64,000 nt of DNA, from positions 558,001-622,000 of the forward strand of contig NZ_CM003596.1 of the NCBI RefSeq assembly GCF_001435845.1, given 5' to 3'. A program made the translations under genes and the position numbers. Every line of letters starts with the position of its first letter. Position 1 is the stretch's first letter. This stretch comes from Psychrobacter sp. P11G3. GTDB taxonomy: Bacteria > Pseudomonadota > Gammaproteobacteria > Pseudomonadales > Moraxellaceae. Positions 8,798 through 18,289 of the stretch are shown piece after piece. Below the pieces are notes generated by a model. That model searched no databases and was not told the origin of the DNA. It saw nothing but the letters and a program-made list of their open reading frames with translations.

Positions 8798-10236
8798 GAG
8801 CGCTCTCCTGTGACTGGGCGGCTAGGGGTGATAAATGGCGCAGTCAAAAATCCTTTAACCGCACCCATGTAGCGAGGAATATCAAACAAGAAAGAATCAT
8901 GTCCGTGCGGCGCGTCAATATTGATATAACTGACTGGTTTGCCAGTGGCCATCAGTGCATCGACAATCTCTTGCGAGCGCTCAGGTGCAAAACGCCAGTC
9001 AGTGGTAAATGATACGACCAGATACTGGCATTGTGTATGGGCAAAGGCCGCTTTGAGCGCAGAAAGCTCTTGCTGACGATCAGACTCAATATCTTCAATC
9101 GTCGCTACTGCATCTTCTAGCTCATTCTGTGCATTGGCTTTGCTAGACTCGACTGAGGCCGCGATTGAGTCTTCTATTTGCACTGTCGACTCTGTAGTAT
9201 CTTTTGCTACCGTTGATGGATAGTCGCGTATTGGATAGTCGCGCGTCGGATCAAAGTAATCTAAGGCTTTGGTCATGAGCAGATAGGTATTGGCATCGAA
9301 GTTTTCACTAAAGCGCTCGCCTTGATAGCGTAGGTAGCTTTCGACCTGAAACTCGACATCGTAGCCGTACATAAATTTGCCAGATTTTAAATCACGACCA
9401 AATTTTGCTTTCATCGCGTCATCAGTTAAATAGGTAATATGTCCAACCATACGCGCTAATATTAGTCCGCGGCGAGGGTAAGTGCCTTCTTGTATATAGC
9501 GACCATCTTTAAAGTCAGGATCGGATAATATAGATTGGCGCGCTACTTCGTTAAAGGCGATATTTTGAGCAGATAGCTTTGGCGTACTGGCGATAACCAC
9601 ACAGCGCTTTAATCGCTCTGGATAATCAACAGACCATTGTAGCGCTTGCATACCGCCCATTGAGCCGCCGACAATGGCGTGCCAAACGTCAATGCCTAGA
9701 CGATCTGAGAGCATTGCTTGGGTTTTTACCCAGTCTTTAATCGTGATCAGCGGGAAATCAGGGCCATACACTTGTGGCTCATTGCTACTATTTGCATCAA
9801 GGCTGTCCGAACCAACGCTATCAGGGTTAATAGTGGTAGGCCCTGTTGAACCAAAACAGCTGCCGATATTATTGACACATACTACATAGAACTGATTGGT
9901 ATCAATCGCTTTATTAGGGCCAATCATATTGTCCCACCAGCCTGCTTTTTTGTCATCAGCGCTATGGAAGCCAGCTGCATGATGATTGCCCGATAACGCG
10001 TGGCAAATCAGAATTGCATTTGATTTGTCGCTATTGAGCGTACCGTAAGTCTCTACCATCAAGTCAAACGAGGGTAGGGTACGGTTGCATTCTAACGTTA
10101 AGGGCTCAGCAAAATGAAAATTCTGAGGCGTAACGATACCCACAGACCCTACAGCACTGTCAGTATTGGCTGAGCTATTAGGGTGAGGTTGTGAATTAGG
10201 ATGCTGTTCACTGGTATTATCAGAGCGTGCGTTCAA
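8794..10236 (-). CDS. metX: Homoserine O-acyltransferase
   Basis: MetX activates homoserine by O-acylation (acetyl or succinyl) for methionine synthesis. The alpha/beta-hydrolase nucleophile is Ser192 in GGSMGG; Asp413 (FTTDWRF) and His446 (GHDSFLF) complete the triad. At 480 residues it is about 100 longer than typical. The excess lies in a variable N-terminus, a ~10-residue insert near 141-152, and a ~55-residue acidic Ala/Glu/Asp/Ser-rich insert at about 334-390 just before the Asp loop. The start appears to be TTG at 10236, with GAGG 7 bases upstream; no nearby ATG exists before residue 60. The acyl donor cannot be decided from what I can see. It is cotranscribed with metW. Confidence 0.93.
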   Translation of the reverse strand: MNARSDNTSEQHPNSQPHPNSSANTDSAVGSVGIVTPQNFHFAEPLTLECNRTLPSFDLMVETYGTLNSDKSNAILICHALSGNHHAAGFHSADDKKAGWWDNMIGPNKAIDTNQFYVVCVNNIGSCFGSTGPTTINPDSVGSDSLDANSSNEPQVYGPDFPLITIKDWVKTQAMLSDRLGIDVWHAIVGGSMGGMQALQWSVDYPERLKRCVVIASTPKLSAQNIAFNEVARQSILSDPDFKDGRYIQEGTYPRRGLILARMVGHITYLTDDAMKAKFGRDLKSGKFMYGYDVEFQVESYLRYQGERFSENFDANTYLLMTKALDYFDPTRDYPIRDYPSTVAKDTTESTVQIEDSIAASVESSKANAQNELEDAVATIEDIESDRQQELSALKAAFAHTQCQYLVVSFTTDWRFAPERSQEIVDALMATGKPVSYINIDAPHGHDSFLFDIPRYMGAVKGFLTAPFITPSRPVTGERS

Positions 10237-10632
10237 AGCTACCTCGCAAGACTACAATCATCAATAAAATAAAAGCAAAATGGCACGTTGTTAACAGGCT
10301 ATTTTACCTACACGGTTTTTATAAACTGGGCCTGCCTATTGTATGGTGATGCGCGTTGGAGTACAACCGTCGAGCGCGGCTTTCGAGCGTATCGATCATA
10401 GTTTGTATGTAAAATTCGCCATAGGCAAATAATGAACAAGTCGCTAGCATCAAGTAATCAAGAGTTAATAAATAGCAACTGCGTATCAAATTGTATAGGG
10501 GCGCTTTTAGCCCGCGCCATTAATGGATAAAATGCTACACTAATAAGGTGTTCATTCAACTGTGTCTTAACAGTATCGTCTCTTATTATTTTGACCTCAC
10601 CCTTAATAACTTACTGCTAATAAAGTGCTGCT
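10237..10632. promoter_or_regulatory. Divergent intergenic region (metX / hemH)
   Basis: These 396 bases separate divergent metX and hemH and must carry both promoters. No ORF, RNA gene or recognisable riboswitch is seen. Confidence 0.4.
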
Positions 10633-11652
10633 ATGAAACCTAAATTGCCCCCACGTATTGCCGTTTTGTTAGTGAATCTTGGTACACCAGATGAGCCAAC
10701 GGCACCTGCCGTACGTCGCTACCTCAAACAGTTTTTGTCAGACCCACGAGTGATTGAGATTCCCAAATTCCTATGGGCTATTATTCTGAATCTATTTGTC
10801 TTGCCAAGTCGTCCTAAGCGCGTAGCAAAGGCTTACGCCAGTATCTGGGAAGGTGACTCACCGATTCGTAAAATACTAAAAAGCCAAGTTGAGCTATTAG
10901 AACCACGTTTGGCTAATAGTGTGGCACCATTTCGTGTCTCTGTGCATCCTGCGATGAGCTATGGTAATCCTGGTTTGCCTGACGTCATGGATGCGCTACG
11001 TGGTGAGGGGGTTGATCACTTTGTTATACTGCCATTGTTTCCGCAGTACTCTGCCTCTTCAGGCGGTGCGGTATATGATGCGCTGACGAAGTGGACGCTC
11101 AAGCAACGCAATTTGCCAAATTATACGATTGTCAAAGACTACTTTGCCCATCCGCTATATATTCAAGCATTGGCCAACTCTATTCGCCGTTTTCAAGAGA
11201 AGCATGGCAAGCCTGAAAAATTGATGTTTAGTTTTCATGGTATTCCGCAGCCTTATGCTGATAAAGGCGATCCTTATCCTAAACGTTGTAAATGTACCGC
11301 TGCGCAAGTGGCACATGAACTTGGCCTGAACGATGACGAATGGATTATCAGTTTTCAGTCACGCTTTGGTAAGCAGGAGTGGGTCAAGCCATATACCGAT
11401 GTGGTGTTGGAAGATTGGGGTCAGTCAGGTGTGCGCTCGGTACAGGTGATCAGTCCAGCGTTTTCAGCAGATTGTCTAGAAACATTAGAGGAGCTAGCCA
11501 TTGAAAACCGTGACAACTTCCTTAATGCTGGCGGGCAAGAGTATCATTATATTCCTGCATTAAACCTTGATGAGACACATATTGAATTGCTTGAAGCGTT
11601 GAGCTTGCCTCTAGTAAAAGGTTGGGCTGGCACGTTAGGGGGCTGGGTTTAG
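10633..11652 (+). CDS. hemH: Ferrochelatase
   Basis: HemH inserts Fe(II) into protoporphyrin IX, the last step of haem synthesis. The 339-residue length fits the family. The N-terminus [12 protein letters not shown], the catalytic His region FSFHGIPQ (His about residue 203) and the [15 protein letters not shown] signature are all present. The C-terminal half shows [15 protein letters not shown], conserved around the catalytic Glu. It is likely monocistronic, since a strong terminator follows 37 bases after the stop. Confidence 0.95.
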   Translation: MKPKLPPRIAVLLVNLGTPDEPTAPAVRRYLKQFLSDPRVIEIPKFLWAIILNLFVLPSRPKRVAKAYASIWEGDSPIRKILKSQVELLEPRLANSVAPFRVSVHPAMSYGNPGLPDVMDALRGEGVDHFVILPLFPQYSASSGGAVYDALTKWTLKQRNLPNYTIVKDYFAHPLYIQALANSIRRFQEKHGKPEKLMFSFHGIPQPYADKGDPYPKRCKCTAAQVAHELGLNDDEWIISFQSRFGKQEWVKPYTDVVLEDWGQSGVRSVQVISPAFSADCLETLEELAIENRDNFLNAGGQEYHYIPALNLDETHIELLEALSLPLVKGWAGTLGGWV

Positions 11653-11689
11653 ACAATCGAGAGTCGCTGTTTCAGTAAGTTGAATAGTA

Positions 11690-11736
11690 AAACCAAAAAA
11701 GCACGCTTAATATAGTTAAGCGTGCTTTTTTGGTTT
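11690..11736. terminator. Strong bidirectional terminator
   Basis: A perfect inverted repeat of about 21 bases (AAACCAAAAAAGCACGC...) has a 5-base loop TATAG and a T-tract on either strand. It lies between convergent hemH and the acidic-protein gene. Confidence 0.9.
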
Positions 11737-11766
11737 AGAGAGGTAGATCAACAATCGTATTAAGTT

Positions 11767-12141
11767 CTAAAAATCATCATCGTTGCTACGTTCGGCCGCT
11801 TCTCTATCCACAATATCCATCGCATCTGGATAATCGCTGTCATCAAGGTTGTCTTGAACCAAAATCTCATCGACACGAGACTCATCGATATTTTGACGAT
11901 GCGCAGGTGTTAGTCCTTGGGTCGCATCACTACCGACTTCTGAATTGTTGAATCCCGCACTATTATCAATCACATCATCGTTATCAATAGTATGCAGCAT
12001 AGGATTGTCCAAATCGACCAATTGGTTGTCTTGTTCATCCTGATTGGTGTTATCTAAGTTATCGACGCTGTCATTATTGTCACGACGATTACCGTCAATA
12101 TGATCCATCTTTTCTGGTAGTGGGTTTTTTGAGTTTTCCAT
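11767..12141 (-). CDS. Acidic Asp/Asn-rich protein of unknown function
   Basis: A 124-residue protein very rich in Asp, Asn and Glu, with no Cys, no signal peptide and no membrane segment. I do not recognise a family. I start it at the ATG at 12141, which has AAGGAA 6 bases upstream; an in-frame ATG 13 codons earlier has no ribosome binding site. It is probably disordered. A flanking terminator at 11690-11736 and the good start site argue that it is a real gene. Repeated DN-type runs such as DNLDNTNQDEQDN dominate the sequence. Confidence 0.7.
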   Translation of the reverse strand: MENSKNPLPEKMDHIDGNRRDNNDSVDNLDNTNQDEQDNQLVDLDNPMLHTIDNDDVIDNSAGFNNSEVGSDATQGLTPAHRQNIDESRVDEILVQDNLDDSDYPDAMDIVDREAAERSNDDDF

Positions 12142-12332
12142 GAATAATTCCTTATTGTAGTTATTAGATGTCGCCATCATTAAAAATAAAAATATCGCGC
12201 TGACTTGTTAAAGTCATCGCTCATTGCAATGTAAATAATATGCTTCTCAGTTTGTACGCTTATTCAACTTTTCACTAGTAGTAAGGTGTGACAGGATGTT
12301 CAAAAAATGTAAGACGATAATTAGAACATAAA

Positions 12333-12357
12333 ACGGCTACTCAAAATGAGTAGCCGT
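12333..12357 (-). terminator. Probable terminator of the 12431-12967 gene
   Basis: A perfect 10-base stem, ACGGCTACTC with its complement, has a 5-base loop. On the minus strand it is followed by TTTTATG, a weak T-tract, 74 bases after the stop of the membrane-protein gene. Confidence 0.65.
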
Positions 12358-12430
12358 AATTATTTATAAAATTTGTGCTAAATCTTTGTAAGATAGCAAA
12401 GTCGCTACATAAGAAATAAAACTTATAGTG

Positions 12431-12967
12431 TTAATTATTGGCGTGGTCGAACTTGTAATTTAACTTCTGTACTAGACATGACTGATAGTCAGCCAGTTTA
12501 AATCGCCATAAATAGGTCAAGGCAATACCATAAATGGCAGTTTCAGCCAGCTCTTCGACAATTTCACCAAATGTATGTGGGAACATAATAGCGTTCTCGC
12601 CCATGTACTGAATGATAGCCAGTACAGTAACGCTAAGATAGAGTGAAACTGGCACGTTTTTTAGCACTGCCCATAGGTAATGCCTTGAGTAGACCAGCAA
12701 ACCAAGCGCGACGAGATAAATAACGGTAAGGACGCTGTCCTCCCACCAGTCATAAGACTGACCAAGCATCAAAAAATCGCTTGGAACCAGTAAGTCTGGT
12801 AGATAGTTCAACTCTCGACGAATGACAGCGACAAATATAAGTACTGCTGCTAGCCAAAAAGCCTTAATTTGTTTGACATGACTTTTCATAACATATTGTG
12901 AACTGCGCAATAGGCATATTATCAAAAGTATAATGCCAGGGATTTCGATGATGCCATCTGAACTCAA
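12431..12967 (-). CDS. Integral membrane protein of unknown function
   Basis: A 178-residue protein with about five hydrophobic segments (roughly residues 6-22, 36-50, 80-96, 106-124 and 142-155). It has conserved-looking charged pairs in RREL and EIVEELAE. I do not recognise a named family. The start appears to be TTG at 12967, with AGGAG 9 bases upstream; the first ATG would remove the first helix. It is on the same strand as polA but separated from it by a terminator-like hairpin. Confidence 0.7.
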   Translation of the reverse strand: MSSDGIIEIPGIILLIICLLRSSQYVMKSHVKQIKAFWLAAVLIFVAVIRRELNYLPDLLVPSDFLMLGQSYDWWEDSVLTVIYLVALGLLVYSRHYLWAVLKNVPVSLYLSVTVLAIIQYMGENAIMFPHTFGEIVEELAETAIYGIALTYLWRFKLADYQSCLVQKLNYKFDHANN

Positions 12968-13011
12968 GATAAATGACTCCTGCGTATCAAAAAGAATGTG
13001 TTAAAAACAAA

Positions 13012-13035
13012 AAAGTGAACCCAAAGGCTCACTTT
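13012..13035 (-). terminator. Rho-independent terminator downstream of polA
   Basis: AAAGTGA and TCACTTT form the stem with an imperfect inner part. On the minus strand it is followed by TTTGTTTTT. It lies about 220 bases past the polA stop and before the next minus-strand gene. Confidence 0.65.
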
Positions 13036-13253
13036 AAAGCAAAAATATCGAATAGTTAGGGTTTAACAGATGACCTATTATAAACCCCGTACCCAGATAT
13101 TATTGTTATGAAATATAACTAACTGGTCATAAGTGATTGTTAATATAAACAATATATAATGACTTATTGTAGTATCAGTTATCAAAAACTCTCATATTTG
13201 CAAGGTACATCGATAATCATACCTTGCACTCTTGATTAAGTGGCAGTGAGTGA

Positions 13254-16232
13254 TTAATGTGCCTCATCCCAGTTTTGACCGCTATCGGTCTCGACTAATA
13301 AAGGCACTGCAAAGTCGACATTCCAGCCTTTTTCTACTGCTGTAGTCGTCAATACATCTTGCATAGCATCAGTAATCAGCTGGCTAACTTCGTCTACTTT
13401 ATCGGCATCCACTTCGAACACCAGTTCATCGTGAACCTGTAGCAGCATTTTAGCCTGCTCTTTTGGCAATACTTGATCAACCGCAATCATGGCAAGCTTG
13501 ATTAAATCGGCAGCAGAGCCTTGTAGTGGCGCGTTAATCGCCGCGCGCTCAGCACCTTGCTTGACCATACGATTACTATGATTGATATCAGGCGTATAGA
13601 GCTTACGGCCCAATATCGTCTCGACATAGCCTTGTTCATAAGCACTTGCACGCGTATTGATCATATAGTTTTTGACACCTGGATAGCGCTCAAAGTACAT
13701 ATCGATATAGTCTTGTGCTTCGCCGCGGCTCATCTGTAGCTGCTTGGCAAGTCCAAAGGCACTCATCCCGTATAGCAAACCAAAGTTGATGGCTTTAGCA
13801 TTACGACGTTCGGTTGAGGTGACGTCTGCAACATCTTTACCAAGTACTTCGGCAGCGGTGGCCGCGTGAATATCTAACCCTTCGTTAAAGGCATGGGTTA
13901 GGTTTTTATCACCTGAGAAATGCGCCATTAAACGCAATTCAATTTGTGAATAATCGGCGGCTAAAATAACGCGACCTTTTGGGGCGATAAAGGCTTGACG
14001 AATTAAGCGACCAGTCGCCGTACGAATGGGGATGTTTTGTAAGTTAGGATCTGTCGATGACAAACGCCCAGTGCTCGTTAATGCCTGATGGTAGCTAGTA
14101 TGCACGCGATCGGTTTCGCTATCCGCGACATTATCAAGCGCATCAGTATAAGTACTTTTGAGCTTAGATAATCCACGATACTCTAGCGTAATATCAACCA
14201 ATGGATGATCGATTTTTGATAGTACCGCCTCACCAGTTGAGTATTGACCAGACTTGGTTTTTTTGCCACCAGCAACGCCTAGCTTTTCAAACAGCATCTC
14301 ACCGAGCTGCTTAGGAGAGCCTAAGTTAAACTCTTCACCTGCCACTTCATAGGCGCGTTTTTCTAAGGCTATAATTTCTTCATCGAAGCGTTTTGATAGT
14401 TCGTTTAAAAAGGAGCGTTTAATCAAAATACCATGCGCTTCCATTTGGCAAAGTATCTCTGCCGTTGGAATTTCTAGCTCGTGTAGTAATTTGGCATTAT
14501 TGGCATCATTAGCCAGCTCAACGCTGAACACGTCAAATAATTGATAGGTGATATCAGCATCTTCACAAGCATAATCGCTCGCGATATCGATAGCCACTTG
14601 ATCAAAAGTAACTTGCTTAGCGCCTTTACCTGCCACATCTTCAAAGCTGATGGTTTGCGTCTGCAAATAATGACGTGCCAAATCATCCATACCGTGGCGA
14701 GCAGCTGCCGCATTGATGACATAGCTGGCAAGCATCGTATCCATTGCCCAGTTATTTGGCTGCTCATGTATGGCGCCAACTAGGTCGATATCGTAGTGAG
14801 CGAGGATGTGCGCATCGTACTTTAGATGCTGACCGATTTTACCGATATTTGGGTTCTCTAAGACAGGTTTTAAGCGAGCTAATACCGTATCACGATCAAG
14901 CTGCTTGGCTATTAGCTCATCACCTTCTAGGCTATGCGTAAGAGGAATGTAATACGCTTCGTGTGCTTGCAACGCAAAGGATAAACCAACAATTTGTGCA
15001 TCACGCCAATGAACGCTAGTGGTTTCGGTATCAATGACAAAATGCGGAGCAGCTTCTAACAACTCGACCAAGCTATCAAACGCTGGCTCATCGAGTACAG
15101 TGTGCCATGCTTTATCATGATTAGCGCTGTCTTTGATGTTGTCGCTCTTGGTGGATTGGAGCGATTTTGCCACCTGCGCCTGTGATTCAGTATAGGCTTG
15201 GCTATCAACAACACTTTTAGAACCATTGGCAGGGTGATTTGGGTGATCGAGTGATGCCAGCTCATTTCTAAACTCAAGCTCATTATATAAGTCGCGCAAT
15301 TCATCTATATGCGCACAAGGATCGGTATTGATTTTTAGATCATTCCAATCTTGACCGATGGCTAAGTTAGTGACGATAGTAGCAAGCTTTCTGTTAAAAG
15401 GAATATCGTCAGCATGCTCAATCAGACCCTTCGCCCCACGACCTTTGATAAAGCCAATATGCTTAAGCATGTTTTCGATATCACCATACTCAACAAGTAG
15501 GTCTTTAGCGGTCTTTTTACCGATACCAGGTACGCCTTTAATACCGTCAGAGGCATCACCCATTAGCGTTAAGAAATCGATCATTTGATTTGGATTGATA
15601 CCAAACTTGTCGATTACCGCTGGTGTATCCGTGACTTTACCTGTAAAGCTGTCTTCCAGTATCACACAGTCGTTGACCAGCTGCATCATGTCTTTATCAC
15701 CTGTTGAGATGACCACATGATGGCCTTGCTCGACAGCACGATGGGCAAGTGTACCGATGATATCGTCCGCTTCTGCACCCTCGATACGCAACAGTGGAAT
15801 ACCCAATGCAGTGACCAAACGATGAATATAAGGGATTTGCTCTACTAGCTCGACATCGATGGGCGGACGAGCAGCCTTGTAATCAGCAGACATATGATGG
15901 CGAAAAGTCGGTGATTTGGTATCGAAGCAAACAGCCATATGAGTAGGGTGATAGCGACGCATCAGCTTTAGTAGTGCGTTGAGTGTACCGCGTATCGCAT
16001 TGGTGATTAAGCCCTGCGAGTTTTGCATGGTTTTTGGCAAGGCGTGATAAGTGCGGAACAGATAATAGGAACCATCAACCAAAATAAAAGGCGGCTGATC
16101 TTTGTCTACATGACTGGTATCCATCAGCGCCACGTTAGGCATGCTATCGAAGTTCGGTAATGCTTTGGGGTCAAGCGCTTGGTGAGAGTTGTGGTCGTTA
16201 TCGGTGGTATTGTCAGCTATGTCATCAGTCAT
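13254..16232 (-). CDS. polA: DNA polymerase I
   Basis: PolA does primer removal, gap filling and repair synthesis. All three domains are present in 992 residues: the 5'-3' FEN-type exonuclease (about 50-330; LVDGSYYLFRTYHA, GAEADDIIG, STGDKDMMQLV), the 3'-5' exonuclease with an intact FVIDTETTS motif (about 385), and the polymerase domain (motif A ADYSQIELRLMAHFSGD, O-helix NFGLLYGMSAFGL, motif C LQVHDELVFEV). The N-terminus carries a ~45-residue Asp/Asn-rich extension absent from E. coli. I chose the ATG at 16232; a GTG three codons upstream is less likely because no ribosome site precedes it. The gene is probably monocistronic. Confidence 0.95.
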   Translation of the reverse strand: MTDDIADNTTDNDHNSHQALDPKALPNFDSMPNVALMDTSHVDKDQPPFILVDGSYYLFRTYHALPKTMQNSQGLITNAIRGTLNALLKLMRRYHPTHMAVCFDTKSPTFRHHMSADYKAARPPIDVELVEQIPYIHRLVTALGIPLLRIEGAEADDIIGTLAHRAVEQGHHVVISTGDKDMMQLVNDCVILEDSFTGKVTDTPAVIDKFGINPNQMIDFLTLMGDASDGIKGVPGIGKKTAKDLLVEYGDIENMLKHIGFIKGRGAKGLIEHADDIPFNRKLATIVTNLAIGQDWNDLKINTDPCAHIDELRDLYNELEFRNELASLDHPNHPANGSKSVVDSQAYTESQAQVAKSLQSTKSDNIKDSANHDKAWHTVLDEPAFDSLVELLEAAPHFVIDTETTSVHWRDAQIVGLSFALQAHEAYYIPLTHSLEGDELIAKQLDRDTVLARLKPVLENPNIGKIGQHLKYDAHILAHYDIDLVGAIHEQPNNWAMDTMLASYVINAAAARHGMDDLARHYLQTQTISFEDVAGKGAKQVTFDQVAIDIASDYACEDADITYQLFDVFSVELANDANNAKLLHELEIPTAEILCQMEAHGILIKRSFLNELSKRFDEEIIALEKRAYEVAGEEFNLGSPKQLGEMLFEKLGVAGGKKTKSGQYSTGEAVLSKIDHPLVDITLEYRGLSKLKSTYTDALDNVADSETDRVHTSYHQALTSTGRLSSTDPNLQNIPIRTATGRLIRQAFIAPKGRVILAADYSQIELRLMAHFSGDKNLTHAFNEGLDIHAATAAEVLGKDVADVTSTERRNAKAINFGLLYGMSAFGLAKQLQMSRGEAQDYIDMYFERYPGVKNYMINTRASAYEQGYVETILGRKLYTPDINHSNRMVKQGAERAAINAPLQGSAADLIKLAMIAVDQVLPKEQAKMLLQVHDELVFEVDADKVDEVSQLITDAMQDVLTTTAVEKGWNVDFAVPLLVETDSGQNWDEAH

Positions 16233-16407
16233 AAAAGTCACTTATCAGCTATTAGATAAAAATATATACGCTTATTATAACGATAAAATTAGCGCGTGCC
16301 GAACTGCTTAACCGTTACGAGATGTTCTATCGTGTTCTTTTTTATTGAAATCTATATTGGAGTTTTCGATATTTTATGTCTAGGACAAACAAATTGCTAA
16401 AAACAAA

Positions 16408-16436
16408 AAAAGAACCCAGATAATCTGAGTTCTTTT
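16408..16436 (-). terminator. Terminator of the Ohr/OsmC gene
   Basis: AAAAGAAC-CAGA pairs with its complement. On the minus strand the stem ends in a run of seven T's, 64 bases after the gene's stop. Confidence 0.85.
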
Positions 16437-16499
16437 GGTATTGGATGACTATCGACTACTTGTCATTTAATAGACGTTGATAACGAGTCTTTGAATGCG

Positions 16500-16913
16500 T
16501 TATTTTACTTCTGAAGAGACTTCAACATCGATGTTACCGCTGGTCGCTTTCGAATATGGGCATACTTCATGCGCTTTTTCGACCAATTTTTGGATCTCGT
16601 CAGCAGATAAATCTGTATTATCAGCGATGACGTGAATTTTTACGGCAAGCTTATATTCGTGGTTGTCACCTTGTAATAGATCTACAGAGGTCTCAACAGT
16701 TGAGCCAAATGTTGCGCTTTCCATTTTTTTGACTACGCCTAAAGCGCCATCAAAACAAGCACCATAACCCATAGCGAGCAATTGCTCAGGATTATTACCT
16801 TTTTCATTACCGCCTGGTGGTACCATATTGATTTCAAGATCACTATCGCTTAAGGTTGCTGTACCCATGCGACCGCCAGTAACAGTAGATTTGGTAGAAT
16901 ATAGAGATTTCAT
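16500..16913 (-). CDS. ohr: Organic hydroperoxide resistance protein (Ohr, OsmC family)
   Basis: A 137-residue OsmC-fold thiol peroxidase that reduces organic hydroperoxides. The two redox Cys are visible, in GYGACFDGAL (about residue 53) and in EVCPYSKAT (about 118). The N-terminal TGGRMG and the LSDSDLEINMVPPGG stretch match the Ohr subgroup, as does its short length. AAGGATG precedes the ATG. No adjacent MarR-type OhrR gene is visible, so regulation cannot be read from context. Confidence 0.9.
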   Translation of the reverse strand: MKSLYSTKSTVTGGRMGTATLSDSDLEINMVPPGGNEKGNNPEQLLAMGYGACFDGALGVVKKMESATFGSTVETSVDLLQGDNHEYKLAVKIHVIADNTDLSADEIQKLVEKAHEVCPYSKATSGNIDVEVSSEVK

Positions 16914-17181
16914 GACACATCCTTTGTTGTGAGTTTTTATGTTTATAGTTGAGTGGTAAGTCTTAATATGAAACCTAGCATAACAAATCGCTCACGCAGC
17001 TCAGTGCATAGAGAGTAAATATATACTGCTAGTTTGTAAATGAGATTTTGCGCACAGTTTTATTCGTTTCTAGATTTACAAGCTTATCGTACAGTCGCCA
17101 AAGAGGTACAATAGCGGTAATGAGCCATATATACGTTATCAGTACGGATAATAGAAATCTGAATCATAAGGACATTGTTTG

Positions 17182-18084
17182 ATGAATAGATGGATTGCGA
17201 TACCTAGTGTTTGCTTTTTGACGACGCTTGCTTTGATAGGGTGCGAAGAAGAAGACGGCGCTTATGGGACGGCTAGTAGCAAGATTACATTGACAAGCTT
17301 TGCTAATAGTTACGATAGCAAAGCCAATGCTACGGCAATTGCGCGAATTGATGAAACGTATCGTACTGGTGCGCGCGAGATCAAAACAACCAATCTCATC
17401 AACAGTTATAGCAATCAAAGCCTGAATGATTTAGACAGAACCGTGCTAGCAGATGATTTCGAAGGTCGACTTGAAAATAAAGACATCGAGGTTAATGGTC
17501 GGACGGTCAAACGCCCCATTTATGAAAAAAATACCAACAACCAGCTAGACTACCAAACCACTTATAAGACGCTTAACTTATCAGGGCTGCGTGCGAACAG
17601 CTATGTTGCTAGTACAAACGTGAACAATAGATACGGTATTATTACCGACTTAAACAACTATTCTGAAATTCCGACCAATGTTGCTTTTCCTGAAGGGTCG
17701 GTTTGTTATATCCCTGTGGTAACCAGCGAGCGTTCGTTTTTGGCATTTAATGAGAAAAACAAGACTGGTTACGCTTCAATAGAAAGGTGGATTGAAGTGG
17801 CCAAAACTCGCTTTAGTGCAGATAGGGATCATAGAACCTCTCAGTTCGGAGTGGGCGTAGGCAATCAGCAACAAGCCGCGCAAGTTATGTTTTTTGAGTA
17901 TGATGATCAGCCTGCTTATGAATATAGCGGTGTTGAGTACGGAAAGGACGTTTATGAAGCAAACTATGTCGCCAAGGGTAGCACCGACCCGAACACAGAC
18001 AGTCGTTTTGACGTAGTTGATTGTACAATCGTCAATGAGGTAGCTGGCGACTTCTTGGCTGAGCAAATAGAACGCTACTATTGA
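17182..18084 (+). CDS. Predicted lipoprotein of unknown function
   Basis: A 300-residue protein with a lipoprotein signal: hydrophobic PSVCFLTTLALIGC, lipid-accepting Cys21, then an acidic EEEDG. It is Asn/Tyr/Asp-rich and lacks any domain I recognise. I start at the ATG at 17182, which has AAGGA 9 bases upstream, rather than the TTG immediately before it. Two Cys late in the protein (in SVCYIP and VDCTIV) could pair. Flanking terminators suggest a single-gene unit. Confidence 0.75.
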   Translation: MNRWIAIPSVCFLTTLALIGCEEEDGAYGTASSKITLTSFANSYDSKANATAIARIDETYRTGAREIKTTNLINSYSNQSLNDLDRTVLADDFEGRLENKDIEVNGRTVKRPIYEKNTNNQLDYQTTYKTLNLSGLRANSYVASTNVNNRYGIITDLNNYSEIPTNVAFPEGSVCYIPVVTSERSFLAFNEKNKTGYASIERWIEVAKTRFSADRDHRTSQFGVGVGNQQQAAQVMFFEYDDQPAYEYSGVEYGKDVYEANYVAKGSTDPNTDSRFDVVDCTIVNEVAGDFLAEQIERYY

Positions 18085-18143
18085 GATGAATGGATGACTA
18101 TTAGTCGTGCTAATTAAGCATGACGATCGCAATTTAAAAGCCC

Positions 18144-18182
18144 AAAAACACGCTTCGTTGAAATAACGGAGCGTGTTTTTTT
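18144..18182 (+). terminator. Terminator of the lipoprotein gene
   Basis: ACACGCT-CGTT pairs with AACG-AGCGTGT around a GAAAT loop, followed by seven T's, 60 bases past the stop. Confidence 0.88.
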
Positions 18183-18289
18183 ATACGCTAATTCTGCACC
18201 CTGATGCTAAATCCGCTACAATACGCCCATTATTTATTTTATTTATTTAGAGTCACTTCTAAATCACATAACTGTTGAAGCTGAAAATT

